DNA from: JANQQC01 sp965262255
Lineage (GTDB): Bacteria; Pseudomonadota; Alphaproteobacteria; Caulobacterales; Hyphomonadaceae
Reading direction: 5' to 3'
Assembly: GCA_965262255.1 (NCBI GenBank)
Contig: OZ253505.1
Location: forward strand, 3,410,001-3,474,000
Length of the DNA: 64,000 nucleotides
Made by a program: the position numbers and the translations under genes. Under the pieces are notes generated by a model, which saw only the letters and a program-made list of their open reading frames with translations, did not search any database and had not been told where the DNA came from. Shown here piece after piece: positions 38,460 through 47,360 of this stretch (positions within the stretch are counted from its first letter, which is position 1; every line of letters starts with the position of its first letter).

Positions 38460-39773
38460 TCACTGTCGGAGAATAAAGGCGGGAACGTATTTGCCAAAAC
38501 CTGTAGAAGCTTGGTCAGATTTGTGTACACTATTGTCCACATTAGACCTTTTGTCTTGCTTGTTTCGATCATGCGTGGTTTGTTGCGTGGACTTATCCAT
38601 CTTACGTAGGTTAGACTCTGTAACTTCCTCAATGTTTGTGCCTATCCGATCAACTATTGTCGTCCAAGACTTGTCGTCTTCTGGACCGACGATCGTATAG
38701 CTTTCACCTGAACGTCCGGCCCGTCCGGTCCTACCGATTCTATGCACATAGTCATCATCGTTGAATGGAGGAGCCAGATTGAAGACGTGAGATACCTCAG
38801 GAATGTCTAAACCTCTCGCCGCCACATCTGAGGCAATTAAAAATTTGATTCGACCATCCCGAAATTTTTGTAAAGTCTCTGTTCTAACAGACTGATGCAT
38901 ATCTCCGTGGATCGCAGAGGCATTTATCCTATTCTTACTTAACGATTTCGCGACCATATCTACTTCTTTTTTCCGATTACAAAACACGATTGCGTTAGTG
39001 ACATCGCAAGATTTGAAAAGATTCTGTATAGTTCGGATTCGAGATGTTAAGTCATTCTTTGCTATTTTAACGACACGTTGCTTAATCGTGTCAGCAGTAT
39101 CAGTAGGTCGAGCCACTTCTATCTGCGCGGGAGTGTTCTGGAATGTTTTAGCTAGTCGAGCAATCTCTGGTGGCATCGTCGCTGAGAACAACAATGTTTG
39201 TCTTCGGGGTGGTAGTAACTTGCAAATTTTTTCGATATCAGGAATAAACCCCATATCAAGCATTCGATCAGCCTCGTCTAGAACAAGATGCTCAACTCCC
39301 GTTAAGAGTATTTTACCGCGTTCAAACTGATCAATAAGGCGACCAGGAGTCGCAATTAGGACATCGACTCCTCGGACAAGAAGTTGCTCTTGATCCTTGA
39401 AACTGACTCCGCCAATCAACAAAGACAAAGTGAGAGACTTGAATTTTCCGTATTGTGCAAAATTTTCCGCGACTTGGGAGGCCAATTCCCGGGTCGGTGC
39501 AATTATGATGCAACGCGGCATCCTTGCCCGGGTGCGTCCTTTTGACAAACGTTGAATGAGCGGTAATACAAAGGCCGCTGTTTTCCCAGTTCCTGTTTGA
39601 GCGATTCCTGTGACATCCTGTCCAGCCAGAACGAGTGGTATGACCTTACCTTGAATAGGGGTTGGAACTGAATATCCTGCGTCGGTGACAGCGTTCAGAA
39701 TCGCTACATCTAGATTCAACTGCTCAAATGAACTTACCGCAGAAGTATTGTTACCTGACATGTATCTGTTCAA
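38460..39773 (-). CDS. rhlE: DEAD-box RNA helicase (RhlE-like)
   Basis: 437 residues. Q motif (SFEQLNL...PTPIQ), Walker A AQTGTGKT at 58-65, DEAD at 166-169, SAT, and the C-terminal HRIGRTGRAGR. A polar, Lys/Asp-rich tail of about 60 residues follows. ATP-dependent RNA remodelling, probably in ribosome assembly or RNA decay. RhlE is the best subfamily match by eye; other DEAD-box subfamilies are possible. Confidence 0.88.
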   Translation of the reverse strand: MNRYMSGNNTSAVSSFEQLNLDVAILNAVTDAGYSVPTPIQGKVIPLVLAGQDVTGIAQTGTGKTAAFVLPLIQRLSKGRTRARMPRCIIIAPTRELASQVAENFAQYGKFKSLTLSLLIGGVSFKDQEQLLVRGVDVLIATPGRLIDQFERGKILLTGVEHLVLDEADRMLDMGFIPDIEKICKLLPPRRQTLLFSATMPPEIARLAKTFQNTPAQIEVARPTDTADTIKQRVVKIAKNDLTSRIRTIQNLFKSCDVTNAIVFCNRKKEVDMVAKSLSKNRINASAIHGDMHQSVRTETLQKFRDGRIKFLIASDVAARGLDIPEVSHVFNLAPPFNDDDYVHRIGRTGRAGRSGESYTIVGPEDDKSWTTIVDRIGTNIEEVTESNLRKMDKSTQQTTHDRNKQDKRSNVDNSVHKSDQASTGFGKYVPAFILRQ

Positions 39774-39944
39774 TCCAATCTATTTGGTTGTCTAATAATT
39801 CTCAAAATGCTACTTAACTCCATAAAGCCCATGTCGTTTGTTGAGAATCAATGATTTGAGTTCGTCAAATAACGGCAGTAACAAAACTTTAGACTAATAC
39901 TTAGCCGGCAACCAAACCTATATGCAAATAGACGGTCAAAAGCC

Positions 39945-40547
39945 TTAACTGTTAGCCAAGTTTTGATTTGCGAAGTCCCAATTAACCAAGTTACTCAAGA
40001 ATACGTCCATATACGTTGGACGAGCATTCTGATAATCAAGATAGTATGCGTGTTCCCACACATCCATTGTTAACAGCGGTGTCACCCCAGCTTCCGTTAA
40101 CGGCGTATCAGCATTAGCCGTTTTACGAATCGCAAGTTTTCCGTCAGAAACAACAAGCCAAGCCCACCCTGATCCGAACTGCGTTGCACCTGCTGACTTA
40201 AACTGATCGCAGAACGATTTTAATGAACCAAAATCTCGCTCAATCAACGTTGCAATCTCACCGCTCGCGTCTCCACCTCCGTTTGGTTTCATTGAGTTCC
40301 AATAGAAAGTATGATTCCAAACTTGCGCTGAGTTGTTAAAAACACCAATTTTTGCCGAGTTTCCAGCAGAATCTTGTATAACTTCCTCTAGACTCGCATT
40401 CTGGAGATCCGTTCCGTCTGTTAGCTTGTTTAAATTGGTAACGTAGGCGGCATGGTGCTTACCGTAATGGTAATCTAATGTGTTTTCGGATATGTGAGGT
40501 GCCAATGCCCCTCGGTCGTAAGGAAGCTCGGGAAGAGAAATAGCCAT
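39945..40547 (-). CDS. sodB: Superoxide dismutase, Fe type
   Basis: 200 residues from the ATG at 40547 (MAISLPELPYDRGAL, the usual SodB start). Metal ligands appear in TLDYHYGKHHAAYV, VWNHTFYW and DVWEHAYYLDYQNAR. GAGATQFGSGWAWL-like motifs (here SAGATQFGSGWAWL) favour the iron form. It removes superoxide in the cytoplasm. It is divergent from the next gene across about 60 bp. Confidence 0.95.
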   Translation of the reverse strand: MAISLPELPYDRGALAPHISENTLDYHYGKHHAAYVTNLNKLTDGTDLQNASLEEVIQDSAGNSAKIGVFNNSAQVWNHTFYWNSMKPNGGGDASGEIATLIERDFGSLKSFCDQFKSAGATQFGSGWAWLVVSDGKLAIRKTANADTPLTEAGVTPLLTMDVWEHAYYLDYQNARPTYMDVFLSNLVNWDFANQNLANS

Positions 40548-40608
40548 AACGGAGTACTCCATGAAAGGTTGGTGGAATCTAAGGCATAGTATTAGACTGT
40601 AACACTAT

Positions 40609-41250
40609 ATGGTAAATCGTTCAAAAATTTCAAGTTTTGACTCGAATCAAACTTGGCGAAGCATCGATCGTTTGGTCAAAAATTTCGACGAGGATCGTTG
40701 GATTTCAAGCCGTTACGCCGATAAGGAAAAAAGATTAGCTATGATTTCGCTCTATGCGTTTAACATAGAACTTATGAAAATTAGAAAGTCAGTTTCTGAT
40801 GAGTCGATTCGGACTATACGTTTTCAATGGTGGAGAGACGTTCTGATTCGTCTCCAGAACGAATCATTTTCTATTCATCACGATATAGTATGGGGACTTC
40901 GTCAATCTCTAAACAGTGGCACACTGACGATTGAGTTTTTAAGTCTTTTGACTGAAGAACATGCCGATTTGTCTGATAACACCGAGATAATGGTGATGTC
41001 TCAGGCCGCCTCTATCCTGAACCAAAACCACAACTGGAACGATCATATAAGACATTTAGCCTTGAGCTACGCTGATTCGCGATTAGGAGGTAACAAAGAT
41101 ATCTATACTATCCATGACAAGGTACCTCTAGCGATTCGTCCTGCACTTAATCACGCAGTTCTTCGGCATAGATACTCGAGCAGAAAGAAAACTTCGTCAT
41201 TAGGAAAACGTTTAATAATTTGCAAATCCATGCTTTCAGGGTATATTTGA
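40609..41250 (+). CDS. Squalene/phytoene-synthase-fold protein (NDUFAF6-like)
   Basis: 213 residues. DRWISSRYADKEKRLAMISLYAFNIELMKIR and IRTIRFQWWRDVL match the alphaproteobacterial squalene/phytoene synthase family proteins that resemble the mitochondrial complex I assembly factor NDUFAF6. The DxxxD catalytic motifs of true synthases are not seen, so an enzymatic prenyl-condensing role is unlikely. Somewhat shorter than usual relatives (about 250-280 residues). Confidence 0.7.
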   Translation: MVNRSKISSFDSNQTWRSIDRLVKNFDEDRWISSRYADKEKRLAMISLYAFNIELMKIRKSVSDESIRTIRFQWWRDVLIRLQNESFSIHHDIVWGLRQSLNSGTLTIEFLSLLTEEHADLSDNTEIMVMSQAASILNQNHNWNDHIRHLALSYADSRLGGNKDIYTIHDKVPLAIRPALNHAVLRHRYSSRKKTSSLGKRLIICKSMLSGYI

Positions 41251-41291
41251 AGTTAGTTGGCATTTGGCCATTAAATTTCCCGAGTTTCCCC

Positions 41292-42488
41292 ATGGATTTA
41301 AGCTTAAAGCCGGAGTACGTAGATTTTCGAACGGAAGTGAATGAGCGGCTCGAAAGTGCCCGTTCTTTAGCACCCTCCGTGACGGATCGCGGTCTCAAGC
41401 ATCCCAAAAGATTGGATTGGCAGAAGTGGCTAATTGAAAATGGTCTGGCGGCCAGAACCATCCCCAAGGAATATGGAGGCTATGGCGCAACGCCTGATCT
41501 CTTGAAATCCCGAATCATCGCCGAAGCGTTCGCGACCAAAAATCTGCCCGGGCCAATAGCTAATCAAGGCATATCTATGTTAGTTCCGACTTTGTTGGAA
41601 CTAGGGACTGAGGAACAGAAACAAAAATATATTAAGCCGACTTTGCTTGGCGAAATGGTTTGGTGCCAAGGGTATTCAGAACCGGGATCAGGATCAGACT
41701 TGGCAAGTTTAAAAACCAGTGCAACGATCGAAGGTGACGATTATATTATTAATGGTCAGAAAATTTGGACTTCAACGGCCCGACAAGCCGATATGATATT
41801 TTGCTTGGTAAGAACAGAAAAAGATGCTCCTAAACATAAGGGGATATCGTATTTACTTTTCTCAATGGACTCACCCGGAATTGAAGTACGTCCATTGGTC
41901 GACATGACTGGCGAGGCAAACTTTAATGAAGTGTTCTTTACGGATGTTCGAGTACCGATATCATCGGTGGTCAGCAGTCCGGGCGAAGGTTGGAAGGTCG
42001 CAAATGCAACTTTGACTCATGAGCGAGGAATGCTTGGAGACCCTAACGCTGCAAAAACAAGACTTCTTGCTATAGCCGAGATAATGAAGGAAGAGACTGT
42101 TGACGGTCAGAGGTTGATAGATCATCCCGTTTTTCGAGATAGACTCGTAAGTTTACAAGCCAGAGTTTACGCAATGCAAGCCAATGGAATGGGTATCACT
42201 ACAAGTCTTTTGAAAAAAGAGTCACCGGGTATTGCCGGATTGATCGTAAAACTCGAAGGATGCGAGTTGAACCACGAACTCGCGAGACTTGCTATAGATG
42301 CTATGGGAGAAATTGGCATACTGTACGGCAGTGGGAAGTATTTAAAAAACTTTGGAGAGTGGCAAGTGAAGTATATGTATGATTTGGGATTAATCATCGG
42401 GGGAGGAACTGCTCAAATACAAAAAAACATAATTTCGGAGAGAGGTTTAGGAATGCCACGTGAACCAAAACCTGCGATAGCGGGGTAA
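41292..42488 (+). CDS. Acyl-CoA dehydrogenase, subunit 1
   Basis: 398 residues from ATG 41292; earlier in-frame starts overlap the previous gene and precede the family's normal beginning. FAD/substrate motif WCQGYSEPGSGSDLASLKT, then GQKIWTS, and C-terminal GGGTAQIQKNIISERGLG. It oxidises an acyl-CoA to the enoyl-CoA with electrons passing to ETF. It forms a tight pair with the next acyl-CoA dehydrogenase (7 nt apart), which suggests a heteromeric enzyme as known for steroid or branched-chain side-chain degradation; the substrate is not evident. Confidence 0.88.
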   Translation: MDLSLKPEYVDFRTEVNERLESARSLAPSVTDRGLKHPKRLDWQKWLIENGLAARTIPKEYGGYGATPDLLKSRIIAEAFATKNLPGPIANQGISMLVPTLLELGTEEQKQKYIKPTLLGEMVWCQGYSEPGSGSDLASLKTSATIEGDDYIINGQKIWTSTARQADMIFCLVRTEKDAPKHKGISYLLFSMDSPGIEVRPLVDMTGEANFNEVFFTDVRVPISSVVSSPGEGWKVANATLTHERGMLGDPNAAKTRLLAIAEIMKEETVDGQRLIDHPVFRDRLVSLQARVYAMQANGMGITTSLLKKESPGIAGLIVKLEGCELNHELARLAIDAMGEIGILYGSGKYLKNFGEWQVKYMYDLGLIIGGGTAQIQKNIISERGLGMPREPKPAIAG

Positions 42489-42495
42489 CAGAACA

Positions 42496-43554
42496 ATGGA
42501 ATTTGCTCTCTCAGAAGACCAAAGACTTCTCCAAGAATCGGTTAACCGTGCATTGAGCGAAGTGGCTACTTTGGATAATGTTCGCCTTGCGGTGGACGAT
42601 TCCGAAGTTGCAAATAAAATCGAAGATGAACTCGTTGAACTAGGCGTATTGCAGCTGAACGCTCCGATAGACCAAGGAGGCTTAGGATTAGGTTTGCTAG
42701 AGGCGGCTCTCGTTCAACAATCTCATGGAAGTTTTGTTGCTACGTCGAGAATGCTTTCAACTGTCATGTGTATGCAGCTCTTAAAGGATTCGAGTAATGC
42801 CTCTTTGATTCCTGAGATCATGTCAGGTTCGGTTCGGATTGCAGTTGCGTTATCTGAATCAACGGGAAGTCGTCGCGATGCTGGAATTTTCAATATTTTT
42901 GGTGAGCTTACAGGAAAATCCCTTTTCGCCTTTGATGTTATTGGGGCAACGCATGTTTTAGTGGTCGACAAGGATAAGAACGTTCATTTGATTGATTTAT
43001 CAAGTAGTTATGTCTCAGTTACAGAGTTGGAAACAATTGACCGGACTCGTAAATTTCATGAAGTTAGCTTGTCGAGTTGTCCAGAAAACCCTGTCGAAGG
43101 CGCGAACTTGAGTGCAGCAATAATGGCGGGCCGAGTATTGATTGCGGCTGACACCGTGGGTGTTTGCGAGACTATGCTCAATAAAGCCGTTGAATATGCA
43201 CTTGAACGGAAACAGTTCAATCGTATAATCGCTTCCTTCCAAGCCGTTAAGCACCTATGTGCAGAAATGGTCGCGAAATTGGAGCCAGCTCGCGCTTTGG
43301 TTTGGCACGCCGCTCATGCAATCGATACCAATTCGGAAGAGGCAGGCTTGCTTGTTTGTTTAGCGAAATCTCATCTTTCTGAAGTTGGAACATTTATAGG
43401 CCGAACAGCAGTGGAGGTGCATGGTGGGATGGGATTTACGGATCTCCTCGGATTGCATTATTGGTTTAAGCGCATCGGCGTTAACCGGCAGCTTTTAGGA
43501 AGTCCAGAGAGAGTTCGAGAGGAAGCAGCCAAATTACAGAATTGGATTGATTGA
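42496..43554 (+). CDS. Acyl-CoA dehydrogenase, subunit 2
   Basis: 352 residues, shorter and more divergent than its neighbour. It begins MEFALSEDQRLLQESV, keeps the C-terminal four-helix region (RKQFNRIIASFQAVKHLCAEM, EVHGGMGFTDLLGLHYWFKR), and lacks the typical GxGSD FAD motif in the middle. This fits the non-identical partner of a heteromeric acyl-CoA dehydrogenase. Its stop overlaps the start of the next gene (TGATG). Confidence 0.82.
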   Translation: MEFALSEDQRLLQESVNRALSEVATLDNVRLAVDDSEVANKIEDELVELGVLQLNAPIDQGGLGLGLLEAALVQQSHGSFVATSRMLSTVMCMQLLKDSSNASLIPEIMSGSVRIAVALSESTGSRRDAGIFNIFGELTGKSLFAFDVIGATHVLVVDKDKNVHLIDLSSSYVSVTELETIDRTRKFHEVSLSSCPENPVEGANLSAAIMAGRVLIAADTVGVCETMLNKAVEYALERKQFNRIIASFQAVKHLCAEMVAKLEPARALVWHAAHAIDTNSEEAGLLVCLAKSHLSEVGTFIGRTAVEVHGGMGFTDLLGLHYWFKRIGVNRQLLGSPERVREEAAKLQNWID

Positions 43555-45158
43555 TGGATGAGGAAGAACAGGAAGCACTCTCCAAAAAGGAGTTAACTCG
43601 CGGAGGTACATTGAGGTTTCCAGAACTATTGTCGATCTCGGAAATGAAAGAGTTAGAGCGGCAGGCAATTGAGTCTGGCACGAGCGCTAAACAATTGATG
43701 GAATCTGCCGGAACTGCTGTCGCCGAGGCCATTGGAAGAGAGTTCCCAGATAGTAAAAAAATTATAGTCTTAGCAGGATTAGGTCCGAATGGAGGAGATG
43801 GGTATGTTGCGGCTAGACTATTGCTCCAGAGTGGTCTAGAGATAAGCGTTTACTCAGTTGGTGATGTGGAAACGATGACGGGAATAGCCGGCGAGGCTCG
43901 TGACGCTTGGCTTTCTGAAACAAGCAATACTGGAATCACGCCTGTCGAAGAACTATCAGACGAAACATTAGACTCTGCTGACCTCGTAATTGATGCGATA
44001 TTTGGGATTGGTTTGTCACGAGAACTTTCAGATGAACTTGTTGAATTAGTAGAACGGATTAACGACAGCATTGTGAAGGTTGTATCTGTAGATGTTCCAA
44101 GTGGACTAGATGCTGACTCCGGAAACGCGTTACCTATTGCAGTTATGGCGACGACAACTGTAACATTCTTTCGAGCAAAGACTGGACATTTTCTGTTTCC
44201 CGGCAGAGATTACTGTGGACGCCTTTTATTAGAAGCTGACATAGGGCTCGATGACTCGAAAGTGGAAGAACTTCCGACTCCGAGAATAGGGGGATGCTTT
44301 TCGGTTATTTTGGTATCTATAGAAAACTATCATTGGTCTCAACATAAGTATGACAGGGGACATGTTCTGGTTATTTCCGGTGGTCGTTATACGACCGGAG
44401 CGTCAAGGTTGGCAGCATATGGGGCTTCGAGATCTGGAGCAGGATTGGTGACAATAGCAGGACGGACGAACGCGCTCGACGTTCATGCGAATCACGTGTC
44501 TTCAATAATGCTGAAGCCGTATAATAGACTCCAAGAATTGCAGAAACTAATCACAGAGGAATTGAAGGTTGATAGTATCGTTGTCGGGCCAGGCCTTGGA
44601 GAGAACGCAAAGAACATTACACGAGCGATTCTTGAACTCCAGATGCCAACGGTTCTTGATGCCGATTCTCTGACGGCATTTGAAAAAGATCCTTCAGAGT
44701 TATTAGATTACTTAAATTCCGATATGGTTTTGACTCCACACGAGGGTGAGTTCAAACGACTTTTTCCTGACTTAGATATTGAAAAAAACAAGCTTGCGGC
44801 AGTCGAAAGAGCGGCAGAGTCGATAGAAGGTGTGGTCGTTCTCAAGGGCGCGGATACTATAATTTCGATGTCTGAACCTGCTGGAACAATCATTAATGAT
44901 TGGGCACCTCCTTGGCTTGCAACGGCTGGATCAGGAGATGTTTTAGCAGGAGTTATTGGTAGCTTGATAGCACAAGAGATTCCCCCATTCCTAGCGGCAG
45001 CTGCGGGGGTGTGGTTGCATGGTGAAGCGGGGTATCTCTGTGGGGGTGGTTCCAATGCGGAAGATTTTGTATTAGGGGTAGGGCATGCTTACCAGTTTGC
45101 AACAGATTCTCGACAGTCTAACTTGGCAACGGAATTAGAAAATTCAGTCTCAAAATAA
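43554..45158 (+). CDS. nnr: Bifunctional NAD(P)HX epimerase/dehydratase
   Basis: 534 residues from ATG 43554. The N-terminal YjeF epimerase domain has GLGPNGGDGYVAARLL and VDVPSGLDADSG. The C-terminal ADP-dependent dehydratase domain has GHVLVISGG, VVGPGLG, LDADSL, LTPHEGEFKRL, and TAGSGDVLAGVIG. It repairs hydrated NADH/NADPH. It is translationally coupled to the upstream acyl-CoA dehydrogenase, an odd but not unprecedented pairing. Confidence 0.94.
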   Translation: MDEEEQEALSKKELTRGGTLRFPELLSISEMKELERQAIESGTSAKQLMESAGTAVAEAIGREFPDSKKIIVLAGLGPNGGDGYVAARLLLQSGLEISVYSVGDVETMTGIAGEARDAWLSETSNTGITPVEELSDETLDSADLVIDAIFGIGLSRELSDELVELVERINDSIVKVVSVDVPSGLDADSGNALPIAVMATTTVTFFRAKTGHFLFPGRDYCGRLLLEADIGLDDSKVEELPTPRIGGCFSVILVSIENYHWSQHKYDRGHVLVISGGRYTTGASRLAAYGASRSGAGLVTIAGRTNALDVHANHVSSIMLKPYNRLQELQKLITEELKVDSIVVGPGLGENAKNITRAILELQMPTVLDADSLTAFEKDPSELLDYLNSDMVLTPHEGEFKRLFPDLDIEKNKLAAVERAAESIEGVVVLKGADTIISMSEPAGTIINDWAPPWLATAGSGDVLAGVIGSLIAQEIPPFLAAAAGVWLHGEAGYLCGGGSNAEDFVLGVGHAYQFATDSRQSNLATELENSVSK

Positions 45159-45289
45159 ATGCGAATATTTAGACGATTATAGAAGCTATGGCATCTATGC
45201 CGTTTAGACAGAGGGCATTACTTTTTGTAGCATCCGAAATTTTATACAAGTCGGCCCCTTCAGTGACGAACATCTTTCTATCCATCGAC

Positions 45290-45358
45290 AGTTCGGTTTT
45301 GCTAATAATAATTTGTCGTCAAAAAGAATATTTAAAAATGTAATCTTGTAACCGAACT
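45290..45358. repeat. 9-bp perfect inverted repeat with 51-nt loop
   Basis: AGTTCGGTT at 45290-45298 and AACCGAACT at 45350-45358 lie in the 211-bp gap between convergent genes. It could fold as a long hairpin at the shared 3' end; it lacks a T-tract, so a terminator role is weak. Confidence 0.3.
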
Positions 45359-45369
45359 ATTAATCAAAC

Positions 45370-45573
45370 TTAGTCGTCATCTAAAACTCTCGCCTCTTCC
45401 TCCAACATTATTGGAACCCCTGATCTAATCGGATAGGCAAGCCCCGCCTTTCTAGAAATCAATTCTTTTGCTTTACGATCGTATTCGAGTTTCCCACGGG
45501 TTAATGGACAAACAAGAATTTCGAGTAATCTTGGGTCAACTTCCTCGTCAGAATCTTCGTGTTGTTCGGTCAT
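45370..45573 (-). CDS. Trm112-like small protein
   Basis: 67 residues: VDPRLLEILVCPLTRGKLEYD, then RKAGLAYPIRSGVPIMLEEEAR, the pattern of the COG2835/Trm112 family. It keeps only one Cys of the zinc-binding set found in other members. It starts 4 nt inside the end of the LON-domain gene. The Trm112 fold often activates methyltransferases; the role in alphaproteobacteria is not established. Confidence 0.9.
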   Translation of the reverse strand: MTEQHEDSDEEVDPRLLEILVCPLTRGKLEYDRKAKELISRKAGLAYPIRSGVPIMLEEEARVLDDD

Positions 45574-46247
45574 TGCAAAGTCTCCGGCACGTTACCGACA
45601 ACATCCATTTCGATAAGTTGTACCATGGTCGAGTAACGACCATTCAAATCGTGAGCCTCCAAGAGAGCTTGCTTTTCGGCGGGTACAAAAGGCCAAAGGC
45701 TACACAGGAGGTTGACTAGACCCTCCTTAGACAGTTTTTTGATGTTTTCCCAAGTATCTGGCCTAACATACCGAGCAATTTTCGGCTTCATGATCGCAAG
45801 AATTTCCTCGGCCTCTGGCACCTCGTCCGTACCATCTTCGGTAAAATCGATCTTAAACTCCTCCCATCCAGGAGAAATGAGGCGGTAGGGGGTGTCAGTA
45901 CTCAGTTCGGAAATTACCGAAAATCGGCAAACTCCGGCAAGTTCCATAAGATATTCACCGCTGTCAGTTTCGTACATCGATATTATCTTTGCAGCGCATC
46001 CGACTCGCGATAAATCAGTTGTTGGTTCACCTCTATTGTTTAGCAGAGGTTGGATAATTCCTATAAACCCATTGGTATGGTGGACGTATTCAACCAGAGC
46101 GATGTAACGAGGCTCGAACACCCTGATTGGCATATCCCAGTTTGGATAAAGAACTGCACCGGGAAGAGGAAAAATTGCCAATTGATCTGGTAGGTCATCA
46201 AAACCTACCGTAAATGACACCTCTTCAAATTGTAATCTTTCAGTCAT
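45570..46247 (-). CDS. LON substrate-binding-domain protein
   Basis: 225 residues. LPDQLAIFPLPGAVLYP, MPIRVFEPRYIALVEY, IGIIQP, VGCAAKI, and a helical C-terminus match the stand-alone LON N-terminal (PUA-like) family. No protease domain is present. It overlaps by 4 nt both the thioredoxin gene before it and the Trm112-like gene after it. Confidence 0.92.
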   Translation of the reverse strand: MTERLQFEEVSFTVGFDDLPDQLAIFPLPGAVLYPNWDMPIRVFEPRYIALVEYVHHTNGFIGIIQPLLNNRGEPTTDLSRVGCAAKIISMYETDSGEYLMELAGVCRFSVISELSTDTPYRLISPGWEEFKIDFTEDGTDEVPEAEEILAIMKPKIARYVRPDTWENIKKLSKEGLVNLLCSLWPFVPAEKQALLEAHDLNGRYSTMVQLIEMDVVGNVPETLQ

Positions 46248-47143
46248 GAAAACACTAGAGAAGAAAGTCGTCGCCGCCCTGTTACGGCAACCGGGTCAGT
46301 CGGGCCGACTGCCTCGAAGAGTTGCAGAAGTTTTTGCTTAGCTTTGCCTTCCTCCCAATCTAACTCGTTTTGAAGAATTGCTAACAACTGGTCTGCTCCC
46401 TCCTGATACCGATTGATGGAAATAAGAGCTTCGGCGATCTTAAACCGTGTTGCGTGATCTTTGGGGTTTTCTTCAAGTTTATCAACAAGTTTTTCGAACT
46501 CATCTTTAACAGGAGGATTGCCGGCAAGTTCAATTGCGGTTGCAACACTTTTCACGGCTGGATTGTCTCTTTTTCCTTCTGGCACCATATCAAGCGTCAT
46601 TTTTGCACGGTCAACATCACCATTGGCTTGATAGCATCGGGCTAACCCGGCTATGGCTTCAGCGTTATCATTCTCTTGGTTAACGATTTGAGCGTAAATC
46701 TGAGCAGCGGTTCCGATATCTCCGTTTCTATACGAATCGTCGGCTTGCTTAATCAAGTCAGCAGTGGCTTGACCACTGTCGGTGCCAGCTAATTGTTTAT
46801 CAATGAATTGATCGATCTGGACTTTCGATAAGGCTCCTTGAAAGGCATCTACAGGTTGACCGTTATTGAACGCGAAGACTGTCGGAACGGATCTAACGCC
46901 TAACTGACCTGCAATGCCCGGATTTTGGTCTATGTCAATTTTTACGAGTTTGACCTTTCCAGCTTTCCCACGAACCGCTACTTCAAGATTAGGGGTTAGC
47001 GTTTTGCACGGGCCACACCAAGTCGCCCAGAAGTCGACAAGCACAAGCTGAGACTTAGATGCTTCAATTACATCATCAACGAACGTCTGATCCGAGCCGT
47101 CGATAATGTTGACATTTGCACCAATTTCGACAGAGTTATCCAT
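46244..47143 (-). CDS. Thioredoxin-TPR fusion (CnoX/YbbN type)
   Basis: 299 residues from ATG 47143 with AAGGA upstream. The thioredoxin domain (about 1-115) has the active site WCGPC with Cys43 and Cys46 both kept, and the cis-Pro SVPTVF. A TPR-like helical region follows (about 125-299). CnoX-type proteins are holdases linked to GroEL; versions with intact CxxC also have redox activity. First gene of the trio with the LON-domain and Trm112-like genes. Confidence 0.92.
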   Translation of the reverse strand: MDNSVEIGANVNIIDGSDQTFVDDVIEASKSQLVLVDFWATWCGPCKTLTPNLEVAVRGKAGKVKLVKIDIDQNPGIAGQLGVRSVPTVFAFNNGQPVDAFQGALSKVQIDQFIDKQLAGTDSGQATADLIKQADDSYRNGDIGTAAQIYAQIVNQENDNAEAIAGLARCYQANGDVDRAKMTLDMVPEGKRDNPAVKSVATAIELAGNPPVKDEFEKLVDKLEENPKDHATRFKIAEALISINRYQEGADQLLAILQNELDWEEGKAKQKLLQLFEAVGPTDPVAVTGRRRLSSLVFS

Positions 47144-47360
47144 CAAAGAGTTCCTTTTGCATCAATGAACTTAATGTGGGACGGAATTTTAGTTTTTCAA
47201 GACACTGAACTTTACCAAATTGAACCAAAATATCTGTTAGCAATACATTTGGTTTACGGCAAAATCCAATAATTGGTGGTAATAAAGAGTTTATCATAAT
47301 CAAACGGTTTTTAGTGGATTATCAATCGCGCTAAGTTCAAGCAATTGCCAAAAGGTATAA

